A stretch of 64,000 nucleotides of DNA from Methanoculleus chikugoensis (GCF_019669965.1 NZ_AP019781.1:1799092-1863091); one strand, 5' to 3'; numbered from the stretch's first letter, positions 8,677 through 18,015 are shown. Notes: a model not told the origin generated them from the sequence alone. Numbers and translations are program-made.

Positions 8677-8686
8677 ATAAAACTAT
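8677..8686 (+). promoter_or_regulatory. TATA-like element (ATAAAACTAT)
   Basis: An AT-rich box in a GC-rich intergenic region. A start about 25 bases downstream (near 8708) would leave a short leader containing the Shine-Dalgarno GGAGG at 8721-8725 of the next gene. Confidence 0.5.
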
Positions 8687-8732
8687 ATCATTCCCCCGGG
8701 AGAATATCGGCCGGAACCGGGGAGGAGTCGCC

Positions 8733-9071
8733 ACGAAGATCAGGATCGCCCGCTGTTTTGCAGAGGAGAGCGTCGATACGCCTGCGGTCCTGGAGGTAGA
8801 GGTCGACCAGGCAGACGTCCCCTCCGCCGACGAGATTCTAACGTTTGCCTCCGTACACGGGAACTTCGTCTGCATCTCCGACCGCATCTTCCGCCGGTTC
8901 GAGATCCTCCTCCCGCTGGAGAGCCGCCTCGAGATCCTCAAGGACGCGCTCCTCGAGGTCATACGCCTCGAACCTGAAGGCGCGGAGGGGCTCAACCCCT
9001 ACGAGGTCGAGGACTTCGTCGACGCACTCGAGCGGACGCGGCAGAAGGTGCTCGCCGACGACAACGCCTGA
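8733..9071 (+). CDS. Small acidic hypothetical protein; start codon uncertain (candidate ACG)
   Basis: The frame from about 8733 encodes roughly 112 residues of an acidic alpha/beta-looking protein ([19 protein letters not shown] at the start, [18 protein letters not shown] at the end). No family is recognised. No in-frame ATG, GTG or TTG lies between the promoter-like element at 8677-8686 and the core of the protein; the only canonical in-frame start is a TTG at 8628, upstream of that promoter. A strong GGAGG (8721-8725) sits seven bases ahead of an in-frame ACG at 8733, which encodes the position where the fold seems to start. Either ACG initiates, or the longer TTG form (147 aa) is made. 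A T6 run follows the stop. Confidence 0.55.
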   Translation, partial: TKIRIARCFAEESVDTPAVLEVEVDQADVPSADEILTFASVHGNFVCISDRIFRRFEILLPLESRLEILKDALLEVIRLEPEGAEGLNPYEVEDFVDALERTRQKVLADDNA

Positions 9072-9117
9072 CATCGTGTTTCGTTCATCTTTTTTGCCCT
9101 GGACCGCGAACCTGAAC

Positions 9118-9987
9118 ATGATCGGAGTGACAAACAAGGAGAGAGGGGTGGGCGGGCTTGCCGTCAACACCATCCATACCATGGACTGTATCGAGGGTAT
9201 GCGGCGCCTGGCGGAGGGGGCCGTCGAGATCATCGTCACGTCGCCGCCCTACAACATCGGGAAGGCCTACAACTCCTACGACGACAAAAAACCCCGCGAG
9301 GACTACCTCGACTGGATCGGGGAGGTCGCCGCCGGGGCGGCGCGGGTCCTCGCCGACGACGGTTCGTTCTTCCTCAATATCGGCGGCAAACCCCGGGACC
9401 CCTGGATCCCCTTCGACGTCGTCCAGCGGTTCCGCGCTCACTTCGAACTGCAGAACGTCATCCACTGGGTCAAGTCGATCGCGATCGAAAAGGGGGACGT
9501 GGGCGACTACGAGAAGATCGCCGGTGATATTGCCGTCGGCCATTACCAGCCGGTGAACAGCGCCCGCTACCTGAGCCAGTGCCACGAGCACATCTTCCAC
9601 TTCACGAAGAAGGGCGACGTGGCGCTCGACAAACTCGGCGTCGGCGTGCCCTATCAGGACAAGAGCAACATCGGCCGGTGGAAGGCGGCGGAGCGCGACC
9701 TCCGCGACCGGGGGAACACCTGGTTCATCCCCTACCGGACGATCCGCTCCTCCCGGCCGCACCCGACCAGTTTCCCGGAGAAACTCCCGGAGATGTGCAT
9801 CCGGCTCCACGGCTGCCGGCCCGGGACGCTCGTCATGGATCCGTTCATGGGCATCGGGAGCACGGCGCTTGCGGCACTTGCCCTCGGCGCGGACTACATC
9901 GGGTTTGAGATCGACCCCGAATACCGGGCAATCGCGGAGAGCCGGATCGCCGAGGTACGCCGCGGAAGAGATCAGGACGAAAACTGA
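9118..9987 (+). CDS. DNA methyltransferase (N4-cytosine or N6-adenine), solitary
   Basis: A 289-residue site-specific DNA methyltransferase of the beta (permuted) class. The catalytic motif IV TSPPYN comes first (about residues 41-46) and the SAM-binding motif DPFMGIGST comes near the C-terminus, followed by GFEIDPEY. Motif IV TSPPY is usual for N4-cytosine enzymes but also found in some N6-adenine enzymes, so the base is left open. No restriction endonuclease is next to it, so it is an orphan, perhaps with a regulatory or protective role. The start could be the ATG at 9118 or the GTG at 9148, which has GGAGAG just before it. Confidence 0.85.
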   Translation: MIGVTNKERGVGGLAVNTIHTMDCIEGMRRLAEGAVEIIVTSPPYNIGKAYNSYDDKKPREDYLDWIGEVAAGAARVLADDGSFFLNIGGKPRDPWIPFDVVQRFRAHFELQNVIHWVKSIAIEKGDVGDYEKIAGDIAVGHYQPVNSARYLSQCHEHIFHFTKKGDVALDKLGVGVPYQDKSNIGRWKAAERDLRDRGNTWFIPYRTIRSSRPHPTSFPEKLPEMCIRLHGCRPGTLVMDPFMGIGSTALAALALGADYIGFEIDPEYRAIAESRIAEVRRGRDQDEN

Positions 9988-10371
9988 CGGACGACATATC
10001 CCCAAAACCCCAACGAGAGACAGATGGAGACCCGAATCGCCTTCGCGCCGATCCCATCGCGTCACTCAGGTACCGCCGTTTCCCACCCGGTAGGCACATC
10101 TCTCCTCTTCGGCCTCCTTTCCCGCATGCCGCAGGAGATGATCGCTTCGGGCGGCGCCGGCCGGATCTTATCCAGCCCCGGGATCATCGTCTTCTCCTCC
10201 ATCGGCGACCCCTTCTTCTCAAACGGACGACCGGCGACAACTTCTCCGCGGCCTGGATCGTCGCGCTGTGGCGAAATCCACCGCCGGCCCCCACCAGTAT
10301 TAATCAAAAATTTAGTCACGACCATGACCATTATATAATCCGGGCGGCATGTAGTCCCTGCCAGAGGGAGA
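9988..10371. other. GC-rich intergenic region upstream of fdhA
   Basis: No gene is supported here. Two open frames on opposite strands (from 10024 on the plus strand; through 10062-10330 on the minus strand) overlap each other and show no family features. The last 80 bases turn AT-rich and carry the fdhA promoter. Confidence 0.5.
10331..10339 (+). promoter_or_regulatory. TATA box (TTATATAAT) of fdhA-fdhB
   Basis: A near-perfect archaeal TATA box about 40 bases upstream of the fdhA start. A transcription start near 10357 would give a short leader carrying the GAGGGAG ribosome binding site. Confidence 0.65.
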
Positions 10372-12438
10372 ATGATGGAAATCAAGTACGTATCGACGAC
10401 ATGCCCGTACTGTGGCACCGGGTGCGGGTTCAACTTAGTCGTCCGGGACGGCAGGGTCTTTGACGTGGCGCACTGGCAGCGCGCACCCGTCAACGGTGGC
10501 AAACTCTGCCCTAAAGGGCGCTATGCCCACGAATTCATCAACAGCCCCGATCGCCTCACGAAACCGCTGATCAAGAAGGACGGCGAATTTGTGGAGACGA
10601 CCTGGGACGAAGCCTACGACCTGATCGCGGAGAAACTCGGGTCCTACAACCCCGACGAGATAGCCTGCCTCTCCTCCGCCCGGACATCGAACGAGGAGAA
10701 CTACCTGATGCAGAAGTTCGCCCGGGTGGTTCTCAAGACCCCGCACGTCGACCACTGCGCCCGGCTCTGCCATTCGTCCACCGTCGCGGGCCTCGCGGCA
10801 GTCTTCGGATCGGGGGCAATGACCAACTCGATCAAGGACATCGCCGAGTCGAAGTGCGTCTTCGTCCTCGGGTCCAACACCTTCGAGCAGCACCCGCTCA
10901 TCGGGCGGAGTATCGTCCGGGCAAAGCAGAACGGCGGAAAGGTGATCGTGGCCGACCCGCGCTACACCCCGACCGCCCGGCAGGCCGACCTCTACATGCC
11001 GTTCGTCTCCGGCACCGACGTCGCGGTCCTGAACGGCCTGATGCAGGAGATCATCAAGAACGGCCAGGAGGATAAGGAGTTCATCCAGAGGCGCACGAAG
11101 GACTTCGAGAACCTCAAGAAGGCTGTCATGAAGGACGACTACAGCCTTGAGAACGTCTCGAAGATCTCGGGCATCCCCGTCGAGAGCCTCAGGACCGCAG
11201 CCGAGTGGATCGCGACCGCCGACGTCGCCACGCTCATCTACTCGATGGGCATCACCCAGCACACCGTCGGCGTCGACAACGTCAAATCGACCGCCAACCT
11301 GATGATGCTCACCGGCAATCTGGGCAAACCGGGAGCCGGCGTCAACCCGCTCCGCGGCCAGAACAACGTCCAGGGCGCCTGCGACATGGGAGCCCTCCCG
11401 AACGTCTACTCGGGTTACCAGAAGGTCACCGACGAAGCGGCGCAGACGAAGATGAAGGAGATGTGGGGTGTCGAGGAGATTGCCGAGGGCAAAGTCGGCT
11501 ACACCGTCACCGAGATGGTGAACATCCTCGCGGAAAATCCCGGCAAACTCAAAGCGATGTATATCATGGGCGAAAACCCGATGCTCTCCGACCCCGATCT
11601 CAGCCACGTCGAGGAGGGGCTCAAGAACCTCGAGTTCCTGGTCGTCCAGGACATCTTCATGACCGAGACCGCCGAACTCGCCGACGTCGTTCTGCCTGCG
11701 GCATGCTACGCCGAGAAGGACGGCACCCAGACAAACACCGAACGGCGCGTCCAGCGCTGGAAGAAGGCGCAGGATCCCCCGGGCGAGGCGAAGCCCGACT
11801 GGCAGATCCTCTGCGAACTCGGGAGCAAACTGGGCTATCCGGATCAGTTTGCGTTCGAGAGCCCCGAAGCGATCTTCGACGAGGTCGCCGCCGTCACGCC
11901 CTCCTACCACGGCATGTCCTACGCCCGCCTCGATCCCGACGGCCTGCACTGGCCCTGTCCGACCGTGGAGCACCCGGGAACGGCGATCCTTCACCGGGAG
12001 ACGTTCGCCATGCCCGACGGGCTCGGGGTCTTCTCTCCCATCGAGTGGAAACCGCCCGCCGAGGTGCCGGACGACGAGTATCCGTTCGTCCTCACGACCG
12101 GCCGCACGATCTGGCAGTGGCACACCGGCACCATGACCCGCCGGTCATGGAGCCTCGAGAAAGAGGCGCCCATCGGCTGGATCGAGATCAACCCCGAAGA
12201 CGCAAAAGAACTCGGGATCAAGGACGACGAGGTCGTCCGGGCAAGCACCCGGCGGGGCTCGGTCGATATCCCCGCGAAGGTGACACCCGAGATCATCAAG
12301 GGCGTCATGTTCATCCCGTTCCACTACAAGGAGCATCCGGCGAACAGATTGACTCACAATGCGCTCGACCCCATAGCAAAGATCCCCGAGTTCAAGGCCT
12401 GCGCCGTGAAGGTCGAGAAGATTCCGGAGGAGGCCTGA
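10372..12438 (+). CDS. fdhA: Formate dehydrogenase alpha subunit (molybdopterin, F420-type)
   Basis: A 688-residue molybdopterin oxidoreductase. The N-terminal [4Fe-4S] motif is CPYCGTGCG with the fourth cysteine in LCPKGR. The metal-ligand position sits in DHCARLCHSSTV and is a plain cysteine codon, where some formate dehydrogenases have selenocysteine. Further family signatures are GSNTFEQHP, VADPRYTPTA and RGQNNVQGACDMG, and the C-terminal cofactor-binding domain is complete. It oxidises formate to CO2 and passes electrons to FdhB for F420 reduction. Start: two tandem ATGs (10372 and 10375) follow GAGGGAG. fdhB begins two bases after the stop, and its ribosome binding site lies inside the end of fdhA. 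Confidence 0.95.
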   Translation: MMEIKYVSTTCPYCGTGCGFNLVVRDGRVFDVAHWQRAPVNGGKLCPKGRYAHEFINSPDRLTKPLIKKDGEFVETTWDEAYDLIAEKLGSYNPDEIACLSSARTSNEENYLMQKFARVVLKTPHVDHCARLCHSSTVAGLAAVFGSGAMTNSIKDIAESKCVFVLGSNTFEQHPLIGRSIVRAKQNGGKVIVADPRYTPTARQADLYMPFVSGTDVAVLNGLMQEIIKNGQEDKEFIQRRTKDFENLKKAVMKDDYSLENVSKISGIPVESLRTAAEWIATADVATLIYSMGITQHTVGVDNVKSTANLMMLTGNLGKPGAGVNPLRGQNNVQGACDMGALPNVYSGYQKVTDEAAQTKMKEMWGVEEIAEGKVGYTVTEMVNILAENPGKLKAMYIMGENPMLSDPDLSHVEEGLKNLEFLVVQDIFMTETAELADVVLPAACYAEKDGTQTNTERRVQRWKKAQDPPGEAKPDWQILCELGSKLGYPDQFAFESPEAIFDEVAAVTPSYHGMSYARLDPDGLHWPCPTVEHPGTAILHRETFAMPDGLGVFSPIEWKPPAEVPDDEYPFVLTTGRTIWQWHTGTMTRRSWSLEKEAPIGWIEINPEDAKELGIKDDEVVRASTRRGSVDIPAKVTPEIIKGVMFIPFHYKEHPANRLTHNALDPIAKIPEFKACAVKVEKIPEEA

Positions 12439-12440
12439 AC

Positions 12441-13706
12441 ATGGCAGAAAAAGGCGATTTACTCTATGCATGGACGACGGACGACGAACTCCGCGAGAAG
12501 GCCGAGACCGGCGGGGCGGTCACCGCGCTACTGCGCCACGCCCTCGAGAGCGGCATGGTCGACGCGGTCTTTGCGGTCAGGAAGGGCGCGGACGTCTACG
12601 ACGCGATGCCGGCCATGATCACCGATCCCGCCGAGATCGGGGGGATTGCGGGATCGCTCCACTGCGGCACCCTGCTGCTCCCCAAGCAGATGCGGCGATG
12701 CCTCCTCTCCACCGAGCCGGACATGAGAATCGCAACCGTTCTTAAAGGCTGCGATGTCAAGGCGATCTACGAGATGGCGAAGCGCAACCAGGTCAACCTG
12801 GACAACATCATCATCATCGGCCTCAACTGCGGCGGCACCATCCGCCCGGAGACGGCCCGGATCATCGTCCGGGAGAAACTCGGCCTCGATCCGGACGACG
12901 TCGTCAAGGAGGAGATCGACAAAGGAAAGTTCATCGTCGTCACGAAGGACGGCGAGCACGCCTCGGTCTCGATCGATGAACTCGAAGAGGGGGCGGAAGA
13001 CCTCCTCGGAAAAGAAGGCCTCGGCCGCCGGTCGAACTGCCGCCGCTGCAAGATCAAGATCCCGCGCCAGGCAGACCTCGCCTGCGGCAACTGGGGCGTT
13101 ATTGGGGAGAAAGCCGGGAACGCCACGTTCGTCGAGGTCTGCTCCGAGAAGGGGGCGAACCTCCTCGACGGCGCCCTGAAGGCAGGTGCGGTCGCAACGG
13201 AGCCCGCAAACCCGAAGGGTATCGAGATCCGCGGCAAGGTCGAGAACGCGATGCTGAAACTCGGCGACAGGTGGAGGGAACGCTACTTCGGGGCGCTCGG
13301 TGAGGGAACGGAGCGCCTGAACAAGATCCGGGAGCAGACAAGCCGGTGCATCAAGTGCTATTCCTGCATCGAGAACTGCCCGATCTGCTACTGCATCGAC
13401 TGTAGCACGAAGAAGGACTACCTGGTCGAGCCCGGCGTCATCCCGCCGCCGTTCATGTTCCACCTGATCCGGTTCGCACACATCTCCGACTCCTGTGTCA
13501 ACTGCGGCCAGTGCGAGGAACTCTGCCCCGTGGAGATCTCGAACTCGGTCTTCCTGCACGCCATCCAGACCGATCTTGAGAGGCTCTTCGGGTTCCATCC
13601 GGGCGAGGATATGACCCCGCCGGTGCTGGCTCTGGTCGAGGAGACTGCCGAGAGAAGACGTCTTGAGGCGACGGGAAGTGACCAGATCTTCGACATCTTC
13701 AGATGA
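12441..13706 (+). CDS. fdhB: Formate dehydrogenase beta subunit (F420-reducing)
   Basis: A 421-residue FrhB/FdhB-family protein. The N-terminal half carries the F420/FAD-binding domain (ETGGAVTALLRHALESG; VLKGCDVKAIYE). The C-terminal third has two ferredoxin-type clusters, CIKCYSCIENCPICYC and CVNCGQCEELCP. It takes electrons from FdhA through the Fe-S centres and reduces coenzyme F420 in the cytoplasm; in methanogens the FdhAB dimer can also bind heterodisulfide reductase. GGAGGAGG at the end of fdhA supplies the ribosome binding site. The gene converges on the ClC gene. Confidence 0.95.
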   Translation: MAEKGDLLYAWTTDDELREKAETGGAVTALLRHALESGMVDAVFAVRKGADVYDAMPAMITDPAEIGGIAGSLHCGTLLLPKQMRRCLLSTEPDMRIATVLKGCDVKAIYEMAKRNQVNLDNIIIIGLNCGGTIRPETARIIVREKLGLDPDDVVKEEIDKGKFIVVTKDGEHASVSIDELEEGAEDLLGKEGLGRRSNCRRCKIKIPRQADLACGNWGVIGEKAGNATFVEVCSEKGANLLDGALKAGAVATEPANPKGIEIRGKVENAMLKLGDRWRERYFGALGEGTERLNKIREQTSRCIKCYSCIENCPICYCIDCSTKKDYLVEPGVIPPPFMFHLIRFAHISDSCVNCGQCEELCPVEISNSVFLHAIQTDLERLFGFHPGEDMTPPVLALVEETAERRRLEATGSDQIFDIFR

Positions 13707-13720
13707 CCCGGGCTGAAATC

Positions 13721-15607
13721 TCAACTATCCGCCCATTTTTCCCCGCCGGGCTTCTTTCCTGCTGCCGTATCCGATTCGATCAGGGTAACGGAACCGGTAC
13801 GGTGGTGCCTTCCTGCCAACCGTGATGCCTTCTGGGTATAAGCCTTCATAATATCCGTCCGGGTGATGAACCCGGAGAGTTCTCTTGGGTCGTCTGCCGG
13901 GACGACGGGCAGGTGATGAATGTCGTGTTCGGCCATCAGATCCAGAGCCTCGCGGAGCGTACAGGCGTGATGCACGGTGAACACACGTGAACTCATGACA
14001 TCCTCCACCAGCTCGTCATGCTCGCCGTTTATCCGGTTGTCTCTGATATCATCGAGAGCGATCATGCCGACAAGGCTCCCTTTCTTATCGAGCACCGGAA
14101 ATCCGGTATGCAGCGTCTCGTCAATCAGGTGAAGCACCCGTCCGGCGGTATCTTCGGGCGACACGGCCACAATCCGGTCACGGGGCACCATAACATCGCC
14201 CACGTGAATATCCTGAAGGATCTCGATCATATACTCGTCGCGGTGAGCGGGCGACTGTGAACGGTTCGGCACCTGTTCGCGGAAGATGGTGGACTGGCCA
14301 ATGAGAATAACCGCCACAGAAACGGCGCCCATCGCCGGCACGAGCAGGGAGAAGTCGCCGGTCATCTCCACGACCATGATCATGACCGCGATGGGTGCAT
14401 GGGAGATCGCACCGAAGAGGGCGATCATCCCGACGATGAAGAAGACCGGCACCGATTCGGCGGGTATGATCCCGGGTAGGGCGAGATGCAGCAGGGAACC
14501 GAAGGCGCCTCCCGTCGCCCCCCCAATCACCAGCCCCGGTGCGAAGACGCCGCCGCTCCCCCCGGAACCGATGGTGAGCGACGTCGTCAGGATCTTTGCA
14601 AACGGGAGGAAGAGCAGCACCCCGACAGGGAGCATGTTATAGAGCGCGAGTTGCGCAAAACCGTATCCGGTTCCGAGGCTCCCGAGCCCGACGATTGCCG
14701 CTTCGGGAGAGAGGGTTGCAAGGGCGAGAACGAACGTGCCGGTGAGGAATGCTCCGGCGAGGGGTTTGAAGTGATTCGGGATCTTCAGGCGGCTGAACAC
14801 CTTCTTAAAAATCCTGTTTGTCCCATAGAATGTATTTATGTAGATCAGACCGACTGCGGTCGAGACCACGCCGAGGAGGATGAAGAACGGGATCTGGGAA
14901 ACGTTCCAGGAAGTCACCCCCGGGCCGAAGACCGGTTCAAAGCCTTCAACCAGACCGAAGATGGCGTACCCGATGACAGAGGCTAGAAACGCAGGAACTA
15001 TCGCTTCGGTCTCGAAATCCTGCTTGTAGAGGATCTCCGCAGCGAGGATCGCCCCTCCGAGAGGCGCCATAAAGATCGTGCCGATTCCGGCGCCGACACC
15101 GGTGGCGATAGCAAGCCTCCGCTCACGTGCGGAGAGGCCCAGAAGATCGGCGGCGATCGAGCCGAAGCCGGCCGACATCTGTGCGGTCGGCCCTTCACGC
15201 CCCGCGCTTCCTCCCGTCGAGATGGTCAGGACGGCGGTGACTGCTTTGACGAGGGGAACTCGCCAGCGCACTTTTTTTCCTTCGTGAAACGCCTTTATCG
15301 CCGCATCCATCCCGTGGCCCTCCGCCTCCGGGGCAAAGGTGTAGACCAGGAGACCGGAGAGAAGCCCTCCGAAACAGATGACGGGGAGGATCATCCAGAG
15401 GTGATCAGGAGGGGCCCATTGAGCAATATCCTGGAGATTTTGCCCTTCCTTCGGGAGTTGGAACCCGACGATCCCTTCCATGAAGAATGCAGTTCCCAGT
15501 TTCAGCCCTTCGAAAAAGAACAGAGCGCCGAGGCCGGCAATGAGCCCGACGATGACGGCGATAAGTATAACCCTCCTGTAGGGAGTGACGGTTTCCTCGA
15601 CCTGCAT
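13721..15607 (-). CDS. ClC-family chloride channel with C-terminal CBS pair
   Basis: A 628-residue membrane protein with the ClC core (about 400 residues, 10 or more hydrophobic helices) and two CBS domains at the C-terminus (HVGDVMVPRDRIVAV and VEDVMSSRVFTVHHA). The gating glutamate is kept in GREGP. The first selectivity loop reads GHGMD instead of GSGIP, and the position matching the internal proton glutamate of the E. coli exchanger reads isoleucine (MAPLGGAILAAEIL). This suggests a passive anion channel rather than a Cl-/H+ exchanger, which is inference from the motif. CBS domains usually sense adenine nucleotides. The ATG at 15607 starts the first hydrophobic helix region; the open frame further upstream is low in family signal. 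Confidence 0.88.
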   Translation of the reverse strand: MQVEETVTPYRRVILIAVIVGLIAGLGALFFFEGLKLGTAFFMEGIVGFQLPKEGQNLQDIAQWAPPDHLWMILPVICFGGLLSGLLVYTFAPEAEGHGMDAAIKAFHEGKKVRWRVPLVKAVTAVLTISTGGSAGREGPTAQMSAGFGSIAADLLGLSARERRLAIATGVGAGIGTIFMAPLGGAILAAEILYKQDFETEAIVPAFLASVIGYAIFGLVEGFEPVFGPGVTSWNVSQIPFFILLGVVSTAVGLIYINTFYGTNRIFKKVFSRLKIPNHFKPLAGAFLTGTFVLALATLSPEAAIVGLGSLGTGYGFAQLALYNMLPVGVLLFLPFAKILTTSLTIGSGGSGGVFAPGLVIGGATGGAFGSLLHLALPGIIPAESVPVFFIVGMIALFGAISHAPIAVMIMVVEMTGDFSLLVPAMGAVSVAVILIGQSTIFREQVPNRSQSPAHRDEYMIEILQDIHVGDVMVPRDRIVAVSPEDTAGRVLHLIDETLHTGFPVLDKKGSLVGMIALDDIRDNRINGEHDELVEDVMSSRVFTVHHACTLREALDLMAEHDIHHLPVVPADDPRELSGFITRTDIMKAYTQKASRLAGRHHRTGSVTLIESDTAAGKKPGGEKWADS

Positions 15608-16537
15608 GGAATACAGGGAATATGTTAGCCCAACATTTATGTGATTTGATTGACTTCTCGTGATAGTATATGGGAGGAAGTTATGTGCGTCCGCCGGATT
15701 TCCCGGTGCGCCTTCTTCATCGGCATCGCTCCCGGACACCCTGATGGCTTCCCGCGAGAGTGTCCGGGTACCGGTTGCCACCAGAAGCCCGACAGTGACC
15801 CTATAGGACGCGATGTCCGGGGAGAGGGCAGACTTGCACCCACAATCGGCGGAGGCCCGGTATATCTGTATCGGCGGGAGGAGCGTGACATCGGATGGGT
15901 AATCGGAGGCACCCATCTCCGGGAGAGACAGATGAACGCCCCGTTCTTGAGGGGCTGTCAGTGCAAGATCCCGCGCCCGTTGTCCCCGGTGCGGCTATCG
16001 GGACAGACCCCGGAGAGACGGAGCGCACACACGGGTGGGGATGGGTGCCACGGCATCTTCAGGGCTGTTCAAACGGAGGCGCGATCCGGAGGGGGGTGGC
16101 CCATTAAACCGAAAAAGAAACGATCTTCTCAAAAAACGCTTTATACTCCCTTCCCACATCCATTCTTGAAGCATATCCCGACGCGCATACACCTACGGCA
16201 ATTTTACCCGACGCCCGATGCCCCGGCAGAAATGCAGGTAGAAAAACACGGGATCTGCGCGCCCGTCTCCGCACACCAGTCCACAAACTCGCTTCTAACC
16301 CCATATATTCTGCGTGGGCGCGCAAGTAATAGCAAAAGCATCGTTTATCGAGATGTGGTGTTTAACGACAGGAATTAACTTAAAGCGGGGATAAACGCCT
16401 GAATTTTGGTTATCTTTGGCGCGCACAGCGATCATTTCGAAACCTATTAATAGCACTCTTAAATTACTGATTAACTAGACCTATCCATTCGAATTACTTG
16501 ATGGTATAGGTAGGACGTTTAGAGAGGTGTATGAAAA
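15608..16537. other. Long non-coding region upstream of fdhC
   Basis: About 930 bases without a supported gene. An open frame on the plus strand (ATG at 15682 after GGAGG) gives an Arg/Pro/Gly-rich translation without family features and is not accepted. A TATA-like CTTTATAC lies near 16138-16145 after an A-rich stretch that could be a BRE. The last 150 bases are strongly AT-rich (TATTAATA near 16444; TTAAATTA near 16460) and probably hold the fdhC promoter. The ribosome binding site GAGAGGTG lies at about 16519-16526. GGCGCGCA occurs twice (near 16318 and 16418). Confidence 0.5.
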
Positions 16538-17410
16538 ATGGTATTCCATCCTCCAGTTGCTATCGTAGCAAAAGCGGGTGATTCCGGAAAGTACAAGGTC
16601 GGACTCCCCGCCTGGAACATGGTCCTGCGTGGATTCCTGTCCGGAGCGTTCATCGCCATGGGTGCTGCCCTGGCGACGGTCTGTTCGACCGGCATCCAGG
16701 CAACCGACGTCGCGATGCGGTTCGGTGCCGCGAGTCCCGGTATCTCCCAGCTCATTCTGGGTGCCGTCTTCCCTGTGGGGCTTATCATCACAATCATGAC
16801 CGGTGCTGAGCTCTTCACCGGCGACGCGATGCTCGCCCCCATGGCGGCGTTTATCCACAAGGTCAGCTGGGCAAGCGTGCTCAACCTCTGGCTCTGGGTA
16901 TATGTCGGCAACCTCATCGGGTCGGTGGTCTTCGCGTACATCATGGCATACGGCCCGTTTGTCAGCTTCGATGCCGCCGGAACCGCAACGCTCACCGCGT
17001 TTGGTTTGAGAGCAGTTGCCATAGCAACCGCAAAGACGAGTTACTTCGGTGCTATGGGCATGTGGTCGGTCTTCCTCAAGGGGATCGCCTGTAACTGGCT
17101 CGTCAACCTCGCTGTCCTGCTCGGTATCTGTGCCGACGACGCGATAGGCAAGATCGTCGGTATCTGGTTCCCGATCTTCGCTTTCGTTGCCAGCGGGTTC
17201 GAGCACAGTGTTGCGAACATGTACTTCATCCCCGCGGGCATCTTCTGCACGGGCATCGACCCCACGAAGGCAGTCGACACAGTCAACTGGGTTGCCATGT
17301 GGACCAACAACATCATCCCGGTCACGCTCGGCAACATCGTCGGAGGTCTCTTCTTCGTCGGTGTTCTCTACTGGGTCGCGTTCAGAAAGGAAATTGCAGC
17401 CCTTAAGTAA
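16538..17410 (+). CDS. fdhC: Formate transporter FdhC (FNT family)
   Basis: A 290-residue formate/nitrite transporter family protein with six hydrophobic segments. It has the FNT features WNMVLRGFLSGAFIAMGAA at the first helix, TGAELFTGDAMLAP in the second, a conserved KGIACNWLVNLAVLLG stretch and the SGFEHSVANMYFIPAG motif. It moves formate across the cytoplasmic membrane to feed FdhAB, encoded about 3 kb upstream on the same strand but separated by the oppositely directed ClC gene. The separate AT-rich promoter region means it can be regulated apart from fdhAB. The OB-fold gene follows after 12 bases. Confidence 0.93.
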   Translation: MVFHPPVAIVAKAGDSGKYKVGLPAWNMVLRGFLSGAFIAMGAALATVCSTGIQATDVAMRFGAASPGISQLILGAVFPVGLIITIMTGAELFTGDAMLAPMAAFIHKVSWASVLNLWLWVYVGNLIGSVVFAYIMAYGPFVSFDAAGTATLTAFGLRAVAIATAKTSYFGAMGMWSVFLKGIACNWLVNLAVLLGICADDAIGKIVGIWFPIFAFVASGFEHSVANMYFIPAGIFCTGIDPTKAVDTVNWVAMWTNNIIPVTLGNIVGGLFFVGVLYWVAFRKEIAALK

Positions 17411-17422
17411 CCCTGATTAACG

Positions 17423-17926
17423 ATGCAAATCGGAGATGTCAAAGTGAGGGTGACGGCCGTTGCGCTGGCCGTCTTCCTCTTTTTTGTTATCCTGATCGCG
17501 GTGTATGTCTTCTCAACCGGGGATGTATACGCGCTGTATTGGGCGGTTCCGTCGGCTGTCATGCTGCTTCTCATACCCATGGCACTTAACTACATGAGCC
17601 AGAAGCAGTATGCGTCGCTGGTGCCGATGTATGAAGCGGAAGCAAAGAACGCCCGAATACGGGAGATTACCCTGAATCGGCTCGGTGAACCGGTGCGCAT
17701 AAAAGGTGTCGTCGAGCGGGTCTATTTCCAGTTCCTCAACCGGCCGCAGTACCTCGTTGCCGACCGGACAGGTGAGATATCGGTCAAGATGTTCACCTCG
17801 CCGACAGAAAACGTGCAGAAAGGGGATGTGGTCGAGGTGCTCGGAACCGTCGTCAAACGCTACATCATGACCGGGGATGCGGTCATCAACTGCGTCTCCA
17901 TACGGAAGATCAAGAACGATCAGTAA
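17423..17926 (+). CDS. Membrane-anchored OB-fold nucleic-acid-binding-like protein
   Basis: A 167-residue protein with two N-terminal membrane helices (about residues 10-30 and 38-56) and a C-terminal domain that reads as a small OB fold (VRIKGVVERVYFQFLNRPQY, then DRTGEISVKMF and KGDVVEVLGTVVKRY), as in short archaeal OB-fold proteins. The domain would face the cytoplasm. It is 12 bases downstream of fdhC and probably shares its transcript. A direct role in formate metabolism is not evident from the sequence. Family identification is moderate; function unknown. Confidence 0.65.
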   Translation: MQIGDVKVRVTAVALAVFLFFVILIAVYVFSTGDVYALYWAVPSAVMLLLIPMALNYMSQKQYASLVPMYEAEAKNARIREITLNRLGEPVRIKGVVERVYFQFLNRPQYLVADRTGEISVKMFTSPTENVQKGDVVEVLGTVVKRYIMTGDAVINCVSIRKIKNDQ

Positions 17927-18015
17927 TTCCGACGCCCGCAGGGCGTCAAGCAATTCAGTGAAGGGGCGGCGGAAACGGTACGGTTTCCTGCCAGAATCAC
18001 CTTCGTGTTTGTATT

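Noticed and set aside
10756-10776. Selenocysteine in FdhA at the metal-ligand position
   Set aside because: The codon in DHCARLCH is a normal cysteine codon (TGC); there is no in-frame TGA.
10435-12123. A 562-codon open frame on the minus strand inside fdhA
   Set aside because: The plus-strand FdhA is certain from its Fe-S and molybdopterin motifs. Long antisense open frames are expected in GC-rich genes, and this translation is Asp/Val/Arg/Leu-rich without family features.
15650-16378. A possible 232- to 242-residue gene before fdhC, with GGAGG ahead of an ATG at 15682
   Set aside because: The translation is Arg/Gly/Pro-rich, without hydrophobic core or family match, and no TATA box stands before it. 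I keep the stretch as non-coding.
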